64,000 bases of DNA from Pseudomonadota bacterium (GTDB taxonomy: Bacteria > Pseudomonadota > Alphaproteobacteria > Rhizobiales > Rhizobiaceae), in assembly GCA_023451735.1 (NCBI GenBank), contig JAEXYH010000071.1, positions 167,335-231,334 of the forward strand, read 5' to 3'. Below the pieces are notes generated by a model. That model was not told the DNA's origin. It saw nothing but the letters and a program-made list of their open reading frames with translations, and ran no database searches. Both the position numbers and the translations under genes were made by a program. Shown piece after piece: positions 35,382-43,905 of this stretch; the first letter of the stretch is position 1; each line of letters opens with the position of its first letter.

Positions 35382-36581
35382 TCAGCGCGCCGGTCCGGTC
35401 GTGCTCCAGGGCGATTCGTAGAGCTCATAGAGCGCCACGGCGGCAGCGCCGCGCGCCCAGAAATCATCGTTGGAATCGTCGAAAACGAGTTCGCTGACGC
35501 CTTGCAGCGATGGTGGAATGGCAATCGCATAGGCGTCGCCGAGACTTTTGAGAAAAGGGGGCCCAAGCGCCAGAGATGTGCCGACCAGGATGACGCGTGG
35601 CGGCGCAAACAGCGTGACGATGTTAGCGATGCTGAGCCCGATTGCTTCTCCCGCCCTGATCGCGGCCGTTACCAGCTGGTTGTCCTCCGCCTTGATCAGT
35701 GCCTGCGCGTGCGCCATGCCGCGCCCGAGCTTGACGGCCTCCGCAAAGGCACCGTCGCCACGCTGGTCTGCCAGAATGGCGTTTTCGCCGGCCTGTGACG
35801 ACAGGCGCACGGCGCCATCATCCCCCATGCCCAGGACCAGATCGCCGAGATTGTGGCTAAGCCCGCCGGCGCCGCGAAAAAGCCGGCCCTCATGCAGAAC
35901 GCCAAGCCCGAGCGTCTGTTCGAGCGAGATCAGCACCATGTCCTCGAGATCGCGAGCCTTGCCGAACCAGTGATGGGCAAGCGTGATTGCGGTGGCGTCG
36001 CTTTCGATAATCGTCGGCGTGTCGAGTCGCGCCGACATTTCGGTGGCAAAATCGACATTGGTATCCTTGAGGATCGGGCTGAAGCGGATGTGACCGGTGC
36101 GGTGCTCGATGACGCCGGGCAGGCCGAGGCACACGCTGTGTACATCCTTCAGCGACAGGTCTGCATCGACGACGCAACGGCGCACACCATCCTCGATGAG
36201 GTCGGCGATCACGCTGATGGGCTGGCGATCGATGCGGATCGGCAGGGTGAGGGTGGACAGGACGTCACCGCAAAAATCGGTGACCACGAACACCATGCGG
36301 CTGGCGGTTATCTTGGCGCCAACGACGCGCGCGGCTGCAGGATTGAGTTCCAGCATCACCCTTGGTCTGCCGCGCGCGGCGGCGTTGCGGATGTCGCCTT
36401 CGTGTCGCGTCAGGATCAGGCCGTCGTCCAAAAGCGATCCGGTGATGGCGGAAACGGTGGTGGTCGAAAGCTCCGTACGCTCGGAGATTTCGACGCGGGA
36501 AATCGGTCCGTGACGCCGGATCGCATCCAGCACGCTCAACCGGTTCATGGCGCGCATGAGTTCGGGATCGGCGGTCTTCAT
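35382..36581 (-). CDS. ROK-family transcriptional regulator (NagC/XylR-like)
   Basis: 399 residues from the ATG at 36581; an in-frame TTG at 36629 is a weaker option. A winged helix (about 10-60, PISRVEISERTELSTTTVSAITGSLLDDG) is followed by a ROK sugar-kinase-like domain with the LGLGVLHEGRLFRGAGGLSHNLG signature. The Cys cluster (CxCGxxGC) that binds zinc in many ROK proteins is absent, so it is probably a pure sensor. It sits between the ABC operon and the oxidoreductase genes. A 21-bp element duplicated in inverted orientation in the divergent promoter (36612-36632, 36764-36784) is its likely operator. Sugar binding would release repression. Confidence 0.9.
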   Translation of the reverse strand: MKTADPELMRAMNRLSVLDAIRRHGPISRVEISERTELSTTTVSAITGSLLDDGLILTRHEGDIRNAAARGRPRVMLELNPAAARVVGAKITASRMVFVVTDFCGDVLSTLTLPIRIDRQPISVIADLIEDGVRRCVVDADLSLKDVHSVCLGLPGVIEHRTGHIRFSPILKDTNVDFATEMSARLDTPTIIESDATAITLAHHWFGKARDLEDMVLISLEQTLGLGVLHEGRLFRGAGGLSHNLGDLVLGMGDDGAVRLSSQAGENAILADQRGDGAFAEAVKLGRGMAHAQALIKAEDNQLVTAAIRAGEAIGLSIANIVTLFAPPRVILVGTSLALGPPFLKSLGDAYAIAIPPSLQGVSELVFDDSNDDFWARGAAAVALYELYESPWSTTGPAR

Positions 36582-36611
36582 ATCGCTCGTGCAGCCCTTG
36601 CGTGGAATGCC

Positions 36612-36632
36612 ATTTAATACGCAATCCAAATT
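36612..36632 (-). promoter_or_regulatory. ROK operator, copy 1
   Basis: On the minus strand this reads as TTAAT and ATTAA half-sites around an 11-bp spacer. It matches copy 2 at 36764-36784 at 17 of 21 positions, in the opposite orientation. It lies 31 bp upstream of the ROK start codon, so it would give autoregulation. Confidence 0.6.
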
Positions 36633-36732
36633 AATTCGCGTTTTTGTAAAGCGAGTTTTGATCGAGATGCAAGGGGATAATTGTTACATTAGCCGAATTT
36701 TGGCGGAAAATGCGAGATTTTTATTCTGCCTA

Positions 36733-36784
36733 TTGACAGTCTGGACATGGTCCTCAATTATTTAATTCGGATTGAGGATTAAAA
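36733..36784 (+). promoter_or_regulatory. Sugar ABC operon promoter with ROK operator, copy 2
   Basis: A consensus TTGACA (36733-36738) is followed 18 bp later by ATTATT as a candidate -10. The operator copy (36764-36784, outer TTTAAT and ATTAAA arms) covers the expected transcription start, 23 bp before the ATG at 36808. This is a classic repression layout. Confidence 0.6.
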
Positions 36785-36807
36785 GAGCTTTGGGAGGAGC
36801 GCCTTTG

Positions 36808-38103
36808 ATGTCCAGACCATTTTTCCGCATACAAATGTTTTCGACCGCAGCCGCACTGGCTGCCTTCACGCTCGTCGGCGCCGGTTCCGCCGCTGCCGAG
36901 AGCGTGATTCGCTGGATGCATGTCGAGCAGGTGCCCGGCAATATCGAACTCTGGAACCAGATCGCCAAGGAGTTTGAAGCAAAGCATCCGGGCGTCAAGA
37001 TCGAACTGCAATTCTTGGAAAATCAGGCTTTCAAGGCAAAAATGCCGACATTGCTGCAGTCGAAGGACGCTCCGAGCTTTTTCTACACCTGGGGCGGTGG
37101 TGTCCTGAAAGCGCAGTCGGAAACCGGCGCATTGCGGCCGCTCGATGCGGCCCTTGATGCCAATGGCGGCGAGTGGCGCAATTCCATCAACCCCAAGGCT
37201 ATCGAAGGACTGACATTTGACGGAAAGGTATGGGCTTCGGCCACCAAGAGCGGCCTTGTCTCTTTCTATTACAACAAGGAGATGTTCCAGAAGGCGAACG
37301 TGGATGCGTCGAAGATCACCACCTGGGATGATTTTCTGGCGGCCGTGAAGACCTTAAAAGAGGCCGGCATCACGCCGATTGCCGGTGGCGGCCTCGATAA
37401 ATGGCCCCTGCATTTCTATTGGAGTTATCTCGCCATGCGTGAGGCGGGCCAGAAGGGCTTTGCCGATGCCAAGGCCGGCGAAAACGACGGTTTCATTGCT
37501 GAGCCTTTCGTCAAGGCGGGCCAGCACCTGGCCGATCTCGGCAAGCTCGAGCCTTTCCAGAACGGCTATCTCGGTGCGACCTGGAATGACGCGCTGGCCG
37601 CTTTCGGCGATGGTCGCGCCGCCATCATTCTCAGCTTCGAAAACACGCCGGCCACGCAGGCGTCCAATTCTACCAGCCGAAAGGGACTGGCCGAGGAGAA
37701 TATCGGCCGCTTCCCGTTTCCGACCATCGAAGGCACTCCTGGCGTCGTCACCGACAGTTTCGGCGGCCTCAACGGCTGGGCGGTCACGAAAGACGCCCCA
37801 CCGGAAACCGAGGAATTCCTGCGCTACATGGCTAGCGTCGACGTCCAGAAGCGTCTCGCCAAGGATACGCAGATCATGCCGGTCGCCAAGGGTGCAAGCG
37901 AGGCGATCGCCAAGCCACTGCTGAAGGACGTCGCCGAGACGCTGGCAAAGGAAACCTGGCACCAGAATTTTCTCGATCAGGACCTCGGGCCGAACGTCGG
38001 CGCTGTTGTCAACGATGTCAGCGTCGAGATCGTGTCCGGCGGGCTGGAACCGGCCGATGCCGCCCAGCAGATCGAGGATGCCTTTTCCCTCGAGCGACAG
38101 TAG
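36808..38103 (+). CDS. Sugar ABC transporter substrate-binding protein, family 1
   Basis: 431 residues from the ATG at 36808 (GGGAGGAG upstream). The signal peptide runs through FSTAAALAAFTLVGAGSAAAE, cleaved near residue 30. The mature protein has the SBP_bac_1 layout: RWMHVEQVPGNIELWNQIAKEFEAKHPGV, the Y-Y-N-K-E-M-F hinge and GAT-W-N-D-A-L-A-A-F-G-D-G-R-A-A. It delivers a mono- or disaccharide to the permeases that follow. The downstream order receptor-permease-permease-ATPase is complete. The ROK, Gfo/Idh/MocA and ThuA-like genes across the promoter suggest a sugar that is oxidised after uptake. Confidence 0.92.
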   Translation: MSRPFFRIQMFSTAAALAAFTLVGAGSAAAESVIRWMHVEQVPGNIELWNQIAKEFEAKHPGVKIELQFLENQAFKAKMPTLLQSKDAPSFFYTWGGGVLKAQSETGALRPLDAALDANGGEWRNSINPKAIEGLTFDGKVWASATKSGLVSFYYNKEMFQKANVDASKITTWDDFLAAVKTLKEAGITPIAGGGLDKWPLHFYWSYLAMREAGQKGFADAKAGENDGFIAEPFVKAGQHLADLGKLEPFQNGYLGATWNDALAAFGDGRAAIILSFENTPATQASNSTSRKGLAEENIGRFPFPTIEGTPGVVTDSFGGLNGWAVTKDAPPETEEFLRYMASVDVQKRLAKDTQIMPVAKGASEAIAKPLLKDVAETLAKETWHQNFLDQDLGPNVGAVVNDVSVEIVSGGLEPADAAQQIEDAFSLERQ

Positions 38104-38207
38104 GGTGCTTTGCTTGCGCTCCCGCTCCATGGGGTTTTGAAACCTCCAAGAGCGCAGGTGATCCTTTCCCGACCATACCGCCGCATCCGGCGCGATGAGG
38201 AGTGCGA

Positions 38208-39155
38208 ATGAGCATGAGCGATACAACCATGCCCGGCAGGACCTTTTCCCAAGCGAGGTCGCGTGCGACACCAAAACGCCGCAAGCGTTCGCTCAAGCAC
38301 AGCAAGTGGCCGGTGCTGATCCTGTTCCTGCCGCCAGCGCTTCTGCTGTTCACCGTCCTTGTCATCCTGCCGATGGGCGAAGCGGCGTGGTATTCCTTCT
38401 ATAACTGGAACGGTTACGGCCTGCCGCAGCAATGGGTCGGTTGGCGCAACTACCAGCTGATCTTCCGCAACACTGCTTTCAGCCAAGCGCTGATCAATAA
38501 CGGCCTGATCATTGTGGCATCCATTCTGCTGCAGATCCCGCTTGCGCTCTGGCTGGCAACGATGATTTCCAGCCGCATCCATGGCGCGCTGTTCTTCCGT
38601 CTGATCTTCTTTTTGCCCTACGTGCTCGCCGATGTCGCCGCCGGGATGATCTGGCGTTTCGTTTATGATGGTGATTTCGGCCTGGTCGGCGGCATTGCGC
38701 ATCTGTTCGGTGCTGAGCCACCTTATTGGCTGGCCGATCGCGATACTGCCATGTACGCCATCCTCGGCGTCGTCATCTGGAAATATTTCGGCTTTCACAT
38801 GATGCTGTTCATCGCCGGCCTGCAGGCAATCGACAAGAGCGTGCTGGAGGCAGCGGATATCGACGGTGCCACCGGTTTCCAGAAATTCCGGCTGGTCACG
38901 CTGCCGCTGCTCGGTTCCACCGTGCGCCTGTCGGTTTTCTTCGCGGTCGTCGGCTCGCTGCAACTGTTCGACATGATCATGCCGCTCACGGGCGGCGGCC
39001 CGTCCAATTCCACCCAGACGATGGTCACCTTTCTCTATAATTTCGGGGTGACCCGCATGCAGGTCGGGTTCGGCAGCGCCGTCGGCGTCGTGCTATTCGT
39101 CATCTGCGTAACGCTCGCCTTCAGCTACAAGCGGATTTTTATGCGCCATGACTGA
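38208..39155 (+). CDS. Sugar ABC transporter permease (MalF-type)
   Basis: 315 residues from the ATG at 38208 (GAGGAG seven bases upstream). A basic N-terminus (P-K-R-R-K-R-S-L-K-H-S-K-W) precedes six TM helices. The EAA loop reads E-A-A-D-I-D-G-A-T-G-F-Q-K-F, followed by LTGGGPSNSTQT, typical of carbohydrate permease 1 proteins. The first 104 bases after the receptor stop hold no gene. Its end overlaps the next gene by eight bases. Confidence 0.92.
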   Translation: MSMSDTTMPGRTFSQARSRATPKRRKRSLKHSKWPVLILFLPPALLLFTVLVILPMGEAAWYSFYNWNGYGLPQQWVGWRNYQLIFRNTAFSQALINNGLIIVASILLQIPLALWLATMISSRIHGALFFRLIFFLPYVLADVAAGMIWRFVYDGDFGLVGGIAHLFGAEPPYWLADRDTAMYAILGVVIWKYFGFHMMLFIAGLQAIDKSVLEAADIDGATGFQKFRLVTLPLLGSTVRLSVFFAVVGSLQLFDMIMPLTGGGPSNSTQTMVTFLYNFGVTRMQVGFGSAVGVVLFVICVTLAFSYKRIFMRHD

Positions 39156-40032
39156 TATCGCCACATCTCAGCCCATCGATGCCGCAACGGCGCCCGGCTC
39201 CGGCCGCCGCCTGCGCACCGCCACGCAGATCTACATGTATGTGGCGCTCATTCTTGTCGCTGCCATTGTCGTGGTGCCGTTGATCAGTGCCGCGCTCGGC
39301 GGCTTCAAGTCGCTCAGCGACCTGCGTGGCAATCCCTTCGGCCTGCCCACGGAATGGCAGTGGTCTAACTATGGCGACATCATCGTTAGTCAGCGTTACT
39401 GGCTTCAGATGGGCAACTCACTGGTGATCGCGGTGCTCACCGTGTTTCTGACTTTGGCCTTTGGCGCCATGGCCGCCTTCTGCTTCGCCCATATCCGCTT
39501 TTTCGGTTCGGACTATCTGCTGAACTACTTTCTGATCGGCTTGATGTTCCCGGCCGCGACCGCCATTTTGCCGCTCTATATCCGTATCCGCGATCTCGGC
39601 CTGATCGATACCTACTGGGGCGTTGTCTTGCCGCAGGTCGCCTTCGGTACAGGCATGAGCATCATGCTGTTCCGCAACTACTTTCGAAACCTGCCGTCGG
39701 AACTGTTCGATGCGGCCTTCGTCGATGGCTGTGGCTACATGCGCTTCTTCTGGCATGTCACCCTGCCGCTGTCGCGGCCGATCATCGCCACCGTCGGCAT
39801 CATTTCCTTCGTCGGAAGCTGGAACAGCTACATCCTGCCGCTGATCATGCTGAATTCGGAAAGCCGTTATCCCTGGCCACTCGGCATCATGATCTATCGC
39901 GGCGAATTCAACACCGAATGGCAGCTGGTTCTGGCCTTCATCACGCTCACCATCCTACCCACAATAATCGTCTTTTTCCTGGCACAGAAACACATCATCG
40001 CGGGCCTGACCGCCGGTGCGGTGAAATCCTGA
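39148..40032 (+). CDS. Sugar ABC transporter permease (MalG-type)
   Basis: 294 residues with six TM segments and the EAA loop (F-D-A-A-F-V-D-G-C-G-Y-M-R-F-F). The C-terminus FFLAQKHIIAGLTAGAVK is the usual end of MalG-type permeases. It overlaps the upstream permease gene and is followed 22 bp later by the ATPase gene. Confidence 0.93.
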   Translation: MTDIATSQPIDAATAPGSGRRLRTATQIYMYVALILVAAIVVVPLISAALGGFKSLSDLRGNPFGLPTEWQWSNYGDIIVSQRYWLQMGNSLVIAVLTVFLTLAFGAMAAFCFAHIRFFGSDYLLNYFLIGLMFPAATAILPLYIRIRDLGLIDTYWGVVLPQVAFGTGMSIMLFRNYFRNLPSELFDAAFVDGCGYMRFFWHVTLPLSRPIIATVGIISFVGSWNSYILPLIMLNSESRYPWPLGIMIYRGEFNTEWQLVLAFITLTILPTIIVFFLAQKHIIAGLTAGAVKS

Positions 40033-40054
40033 CAGAAGGACCGGAGGATCGAAC

Positions 40055-41125
40055 ATGGCATCTGTAGAACTTGCGGAGGTTCGCAAGGCTTTTGGCGCTC
40101 ATGAAGTCATTCATGGCATATCGCTGTCCATCGAGGACGGCGAGTTCGTGGCGCTGGTCGGTCCATCCGGATGCGGTAAGTCGACGCTTTTACGTATGAT
40201 TGCAGGGCTGGAGGACATTTCGGGCGGCGATGTCATAATCGATAATGCCGCCGTCAACGAGCTGACGCCGCGCGAGCGCAACATCGCGATGGTCTTCCAG
40301 TCCTATGCACTTTACCCGCACATGACGGTAGCTGAAAACATGGGCTTCAACCTGCGGCTTTCGGGTGCGTCGAAGGCAGAGATTGCCGAGCGGGTCAGCG
40401 AGGCCGCGCGCATGCTCGATCTCGTGCCCCTGATGGAGCGCAAGCCCGCCCAGCTTTCCGGCGGCCAGCGCCAGCGCGTGGCGATGGGGCGCGCCATTGT
40501 TCGCAACCCTGCCGTCTTCCTGTTCGATGAACCGCTTTCCAACCTCGACGCCAAGCTGCGTGTACAGATGCGTTCGGAGATAAAGACGCTCCATCAGAAA
40601 GTGAAGACGACATCCATTTATGTCACTCACGACCAGATCGAGGCAATGACGCTTGCTGATCGTATCGTGGTTCTGAACCAGGGAAGGGTGGAGCAGCAGG
40701 GTACGCCGATGGAACTTTACAAGAAGCCAGCCAATCTTTTCGTAGCCGCTTTCATAGGCTCACCGGCGATGAACCTGCTCGATGGCACGATCGACGCTGA
40801 AGGAGGCGAAGCGGCGGTACGGCTGACGGACGGCACGGCAATCCGAATCGCCCACGATCACAAAGTACAACGCGGCCAGTCGATCAAGATCGGCTTGCGG
40901 CCAGAACATCTGACCCCCGGCCAGAGCGGCACGGCGTTGACTGGCCAGACCTTACTTGTCGAACCGACCGGTGCCCAAACGCATGTGATCTTCGATCTCG
41001 CCGGACAACCGGTGACGGCGATCGTCGATGGGGAATATCCACAGCGCTACGGTTCGCTGTTCAAGGCAAGTATCGCCGCTGAACAGGTGCATGTTTTCGA
41101 TCGTGAAACCGGAGTTGCATTGTAA
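40055..41125 (+). CDS. Sugar ABC transporter ATP-binding protein (UgpC/MsmK-type)
   Basis: 356 residues: Walker [10 protein letters not shown] (36-44), Q-loop [12 protein letters not shown], signature LSGGQRQR (134-141), Walker B FLFDE (155-159), H-loop in VTHDQIEAM, and a C-terminal TOBE/MalK-type regulatory domain from about 235. GGAGG precedes the ATG. It drives the family 1 importer encoded upstream. Two other ATPases of this type occur in the window (45722, 53476), each within its own operon. It converges with the second ROK gene. Confidence 0.93.
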   Translation: MASVELAEVRKAFGAHEVIHGISLSIEDGEFVALVGPSGCGKSTLLRMIAGLEDISGGDVIIDNAAVNELTPRERNIAMVFQSYALYPHMTVAENMGFNLRLSGASKAEIAERVSEAARMLDLVPLMERKPAQLSGGQRQRVAMGRAIVRNPAVFLFDEPLSNLDAKLRVQMRSEIKTLHQKVKTTSIYVTHDQIEAMTLADRIVVLNQGRVEQQGTPMELYKKPANLFVAAFIGSPAMNLLDGTIDAEGGEAAVRLTDGTAIRIAHDHKVQRGQSIKIGLRPEHLTPGQSGTALTGQTLLVEPTGAQTHVIFDLAGQPVTAIVDGEYPQRYGSLFKASIAAEQVHVFDRETGVAL

Positions 41126-41178
41126 GGTCTTGCGCGGGTTAAGGTTCAAGCTGCGTTCAAGCGATCGTCCTGTGAAAC

Positions 41179-42339
41179 CTAAAAGAACATCCGGCGAAAC
41201 GGCATGATCGCCGCCCCCATCGCGGCGGCATCGCTCGCTATTTCCGACACGATCAGTTTTGGACCGCCTCGATGCACGCCGTATCGAGGGCGGTCGAAGA
41301 TGATCGTCCGTTCAATCAGCATGGATGCCAGACCCGGTGGAATTTGCCCGCCGAAGACGATCGCCTGTGGATCGAGGGTGGCACGAATGGCGTTGACGAG
41401 ACGGATATAGGCTGGCGTCACCTCGTCCACCCATTCGGACACTCCAGGCCAGTTGCGATTGAAATGGCGGCGCATGTAATGAATCGACGGAACGTCGACA
41501 CCATTTTTGTTCAACCGGTCGATCAGATATTGCAGCGCCGGGCGGCGATCGCTTTCGACTTCATCATACAACCCGGAAAATTCGCCGGCATTGCCATTGC
41601 CGCCCTGCAGCAACTCTCCATCGATGATCACGCCGCCGCCGAAGCCGTAGTTGAAGCTCAGATAGGCGAAATTCCGTATGAAGCGGCCAGTGCCGAACAT
41701 CGATTCCGCGATGGCGCCCGATTTTGCACCATTAATCACCCAAGCCGGTCGGTCGAGTAAACCCGCAATTATAGGCCCCAGCTCGATCATGGACCATTCA
41801 TGCAGGGGAAGAGGCGCATTATGGCGCGTGCCATCGACATGATAGCCGGCAATCGCAAAACCGATGCCGAAAAGGTCGTCCTCGGACAAATTGTTGTGCT
41901 GCTGCAACTCGGCGACCTGCTGTTTCACCAGTTGAAGCGCCTGGTGCATCGTCTTTTCTCGCAGCGGCACTTCCCGTTCACCGAGAATTTTTCCGGCAAA
42001 GTCGACGATACAGATACCGATAATGTCGGTATTCACCGAGATGCCGCAGGCATAGGCGTGGGCACCATTGAGATGCAGCATTGGGCTTGGTTGGCCGCGT
42101 CCCAGTCCAGGCTTTGCCGAACCCAGCAGAATGACGTTACGGTCTGCAAGCTGATCGAGGATGCGATGAACCGATTGCTGGGTGAGGTCGGTATGGGTCG
42201 TGATCTCTGATCTGGAAATGCCCGGATTGCGCCAGATCAGTTGCAGTAATCTGCGCTCGTTTGACGAGACGACCATTGTCTCGTGCGGCCGGAGAAAGCG
42301 TGGGGCAATCAAAGCCTCCGGAACATAAGCGCCTGACAC
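41179..42339 (-). CDS. ROK-family transcriptional regulator
   Basis: 386 residues if begun at the GTG at 42339; an ATG at 42276 is an alternative that keeps the DNA-binding domain. The winged helix is at about 27-80 (GISRSEITTHTDLTQQSVHRILDQLADRNVI). The ROK domain has YLSFNYGFGGGVIIDGELLQGGNGNAGE but lacks the CxCGxxGC zinc cluster. It is divergent from the Ugp-like operon, and two copies of a TTAC-N9-GTAA dyad lie in the shared promoter region (42351-42367, 42453-42469), 12 bp from its own start and 56 bp from the receptor gene. It is therefore the predicted repressor of the operon. Its inducer is probably a polyol or sugar phosphate released from the imported diester. Confidence 0.88.
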   Translation of the reverse strand: MSGAYVPEALIAPRFLRPHETMVVSSNERRLLQLIWRNPGISRSEITTHTDLTQQSVHRILDQLADRNVILLGSAKPGLGRGQPSPMLHLNGAHAYACGISVNTDIIGICIVDFAGKILGEREVPLREKTMHQALQLVKQQVAELQQHNNLSEDDLFGIGFAIAGYHVDGTRHNAPLPLHEWSMIELGPIIAGLLDRPAWVINGAKSGAIAESMFGTGRFIRNFAYLSFNYGFGGGVIIDGELLQGGNGNAGEFSGLYDEVESDRRPALQYLIDRLNKNGVDVPSIHYMRRHFNRNWPGVSEWVDEVTPAYIRLVNAIRATLDPQAIVFGGQIPPGLASMLIERTIIFDRPRYGVHRGGPKLIVSEIASDAAAMGAAIMPFRRMFF

Positions 42340-42350
42340 ACCACAATACC

Positions 42351-42367
42351 TTACTGCTAAAGTGTAA
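42351..42367. promoter_or_regulatory. ROK operator, proximal copy
   Basis: TTACTGCTAAAGTGTAA: outer TTAC/GTAA arms, imperfect inside. It lies directly upstream of the ROK start and exactly 102 bp from the second copy, close to ten helical turns, which would allow looping. Confidence 0.6.
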
Positions 42368-42452
42368 TAATCACATCTATTCTAGCTGCAGCCTATGCCT
42401 TCTTACCGGCACAAGGCTGGTATTTCAAGCGATTTCAGCCGTCATCTCAATG

Positions 42453-42469
42453 TTACACATAAGGTGTAA
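42453..42469. promoter_or_regulatory. ROK operator, distal copy (Ugp-like operon side)
   Basis: TTACACATAAGGTGTAA: perfect 6-bp arms TTACAC/GTGTAA around a 5-bp spacer. It lies 56 bp upstream of the Ugp-like receptor start, where it would block its promoter. Confidence 0.65.
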
Positions 42470-42525
42470 TAAACCAAAAGCAAAGATCGAGCGACGTTCG
42501 GTCATTTTGGAAAACGAGGGCGATG

Positions 42526-43833
42526 ATGAACAAGTTTACTCTGGCGGCCGTGGCTGCCATGATGGCGGGCACAGGTTCCGCACAAGCCACCAATATCGAG
42601 TTCTGGTACGGCAACACCGGCCCGGTCGAGACCGCGATCAAGGCGCAATGCGATGCCTTCAACGCCTCACAGAGCGAGCATAAGGTCAACTGCGTCGGCC
42701 AAGGCTCCTATGAAGTCTCCATGCAGAAGGCGATTGCCGCCTATCGCGCCAAGAACCATCCGGTTCTCATTCAGTTCTTCGACGCCGGTACGCTCGACCT
42801 GATGCTGTCGGATGCCGTTGAACCGGTTCAGGATCTGATGCCGGACGTGAAGTGGGACAGCTACATCGCCGGTGCCCGCGCCTATTACGAAACCTCGAAG
42901 GGCAAGTTGTTCGCTCAGCCCTACAATTCCTCGACGCTGTTGTTCTACACGAACAAGACCGAGCTTGAAAAAGCAGGCATCACCGAAACGCCGACGGGCT
43001 GGGAGGAGATCATCGAAGCGGCCCGCAAGCTCAAGGCTGCCGGTCACGCATGCCCGTTCGTCACCGATGGTGATACCTGGCGCATTCTCGAACAGTTCTC
43101 CGCCCGTCACGGCCTGCCGATTGCCACCAAGCATAACGGCTATGACGGTCTCGACGCGGAATATGTCATCAACAGCACCTTTGCCGCCAAGCATCTCGCC
43201 AATCTGGTCGAGTGGCGCAAGGAAGGTCTCGTTCGTCTCGCAGCCGATACCAAGGCCGGCAATTATACCGCCGCCTTCAATGCCGGTGAATGCGCGATGA
43301 TGGAACAGTCTTCCGGCTCCTACGCTGCCGCCGCCAAGGCGTTCGATGGCAAGTATGAGCTGACTGTCAACATGGCGCCGATGTACAAGGGCTATGAGCG
43401 CCACAACACCTTTGTCGGCGGTGCTTCCATCTATGTCATGAAGGGGCACGACAAGCCCGAGATCGAAGCCGCCAAGGCCTTCCTTGACTTCCTGCGCAAG
43501 CCGGAACAGCAGATGTTCTTCACTGCAGCAACGGGTTACGTCCCTGTCACCACCGACGTTCTCGACGCTATCGCCAAGAGCGACGAGGCCAATTCGCCGA
43601 AATACGCTACCGCCAAGGTCGGCGTCGAATCCATGAACCAGCCGGCGACCGCCGATACCCGCGGCATCCGCCTCGGCTTCTACGTGCAGTTCCGTGAAGT
43701 CTTCATGGAAGAGACCCAGAAGGCTTTTGCCGGCCAGCAGACGATGCAGGTGGCCCTCGACAACACCAAGAAGCGCGGTGACCAGCTGCTGCGCCGTTTC
43801 GAGCAGACCTACAAGGGCAAGCAGCTCCCCTGA
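42526..43833 (+). CDS. UgpB-like ABC transporter substrate-binding protein
   Basis: A 435-residue periplasmic receptor. Two adjacent ATGs (42523, 42526) follow GAGGG; the second gives better spacing. The signal peptide ends near GSAQA-TN (residue 22). Features shared with glycerol-3-phosphate receptors include IEFWYGNTGPVE at the mature start, QFFDAGTLDLML, P-Y-N-S-S-T-L-L-F-Y-T-N-K and M-E-Q-S-S-G-S-Y. Two UgpQ-type phosphodiesterases and a phosphatase follow in the same operon, so the cargo is probably a glycerophosphodiester or glycerol-3-phosphate. The exact head group is inference. Confidence 0.9.
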   Translation: MNKFTLAAVAAMMAGTGSAQATNIEFWYGNTGPVETAIKAQCDAFNASQSEHKVNCVGQGSYEVSMQKAIAAYRAKNHPVLIQFFDAGTLDLMLSDAVEPVQDLMPDVKWDSYIAGARAYYETSKGKLFAQPYNSSTLLFYTNKTELEKAGITETPTGWEEIIEAARKLKAAGHACPFVTDGDTWRILEQFSARHGLPIATKHNGYDGLDAEYVINSTFAAKHLANLVEWRKEGLVRLAADTKAGNYTAAFNAGECAMMEQSSGSYAAAAKAFDGKYELTVNMAPMYKGYERHNTFVGGASIYVMKGHDKPEIEAAKAFLDFLRKPEQQMFFTAATGYVPVTTDVLDAIAKSDEANSPKYATAKVGVESMNQPATADTRGIRLGFYVQFREVFMEETQKAFAGQQTMQVALDNTKKRGDQLLRRFEQTYKGKQLP

Positions 43834-43905
43834 CTCGCAACACTGTCTTCGCAGCATGGGGCGGTTCGCCGCCCCATGACTTCAATCCGTTTAGGGACTG
43901 TCTTG

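Noticed and set aside
42667..43857. 396-codon minus-strand frame opposite the UgpB-like gene
   Set aside because: Low-complexity Leu/Gly/Val-rich shadow; the opposite strand has a signal peptide and receptor motifs.
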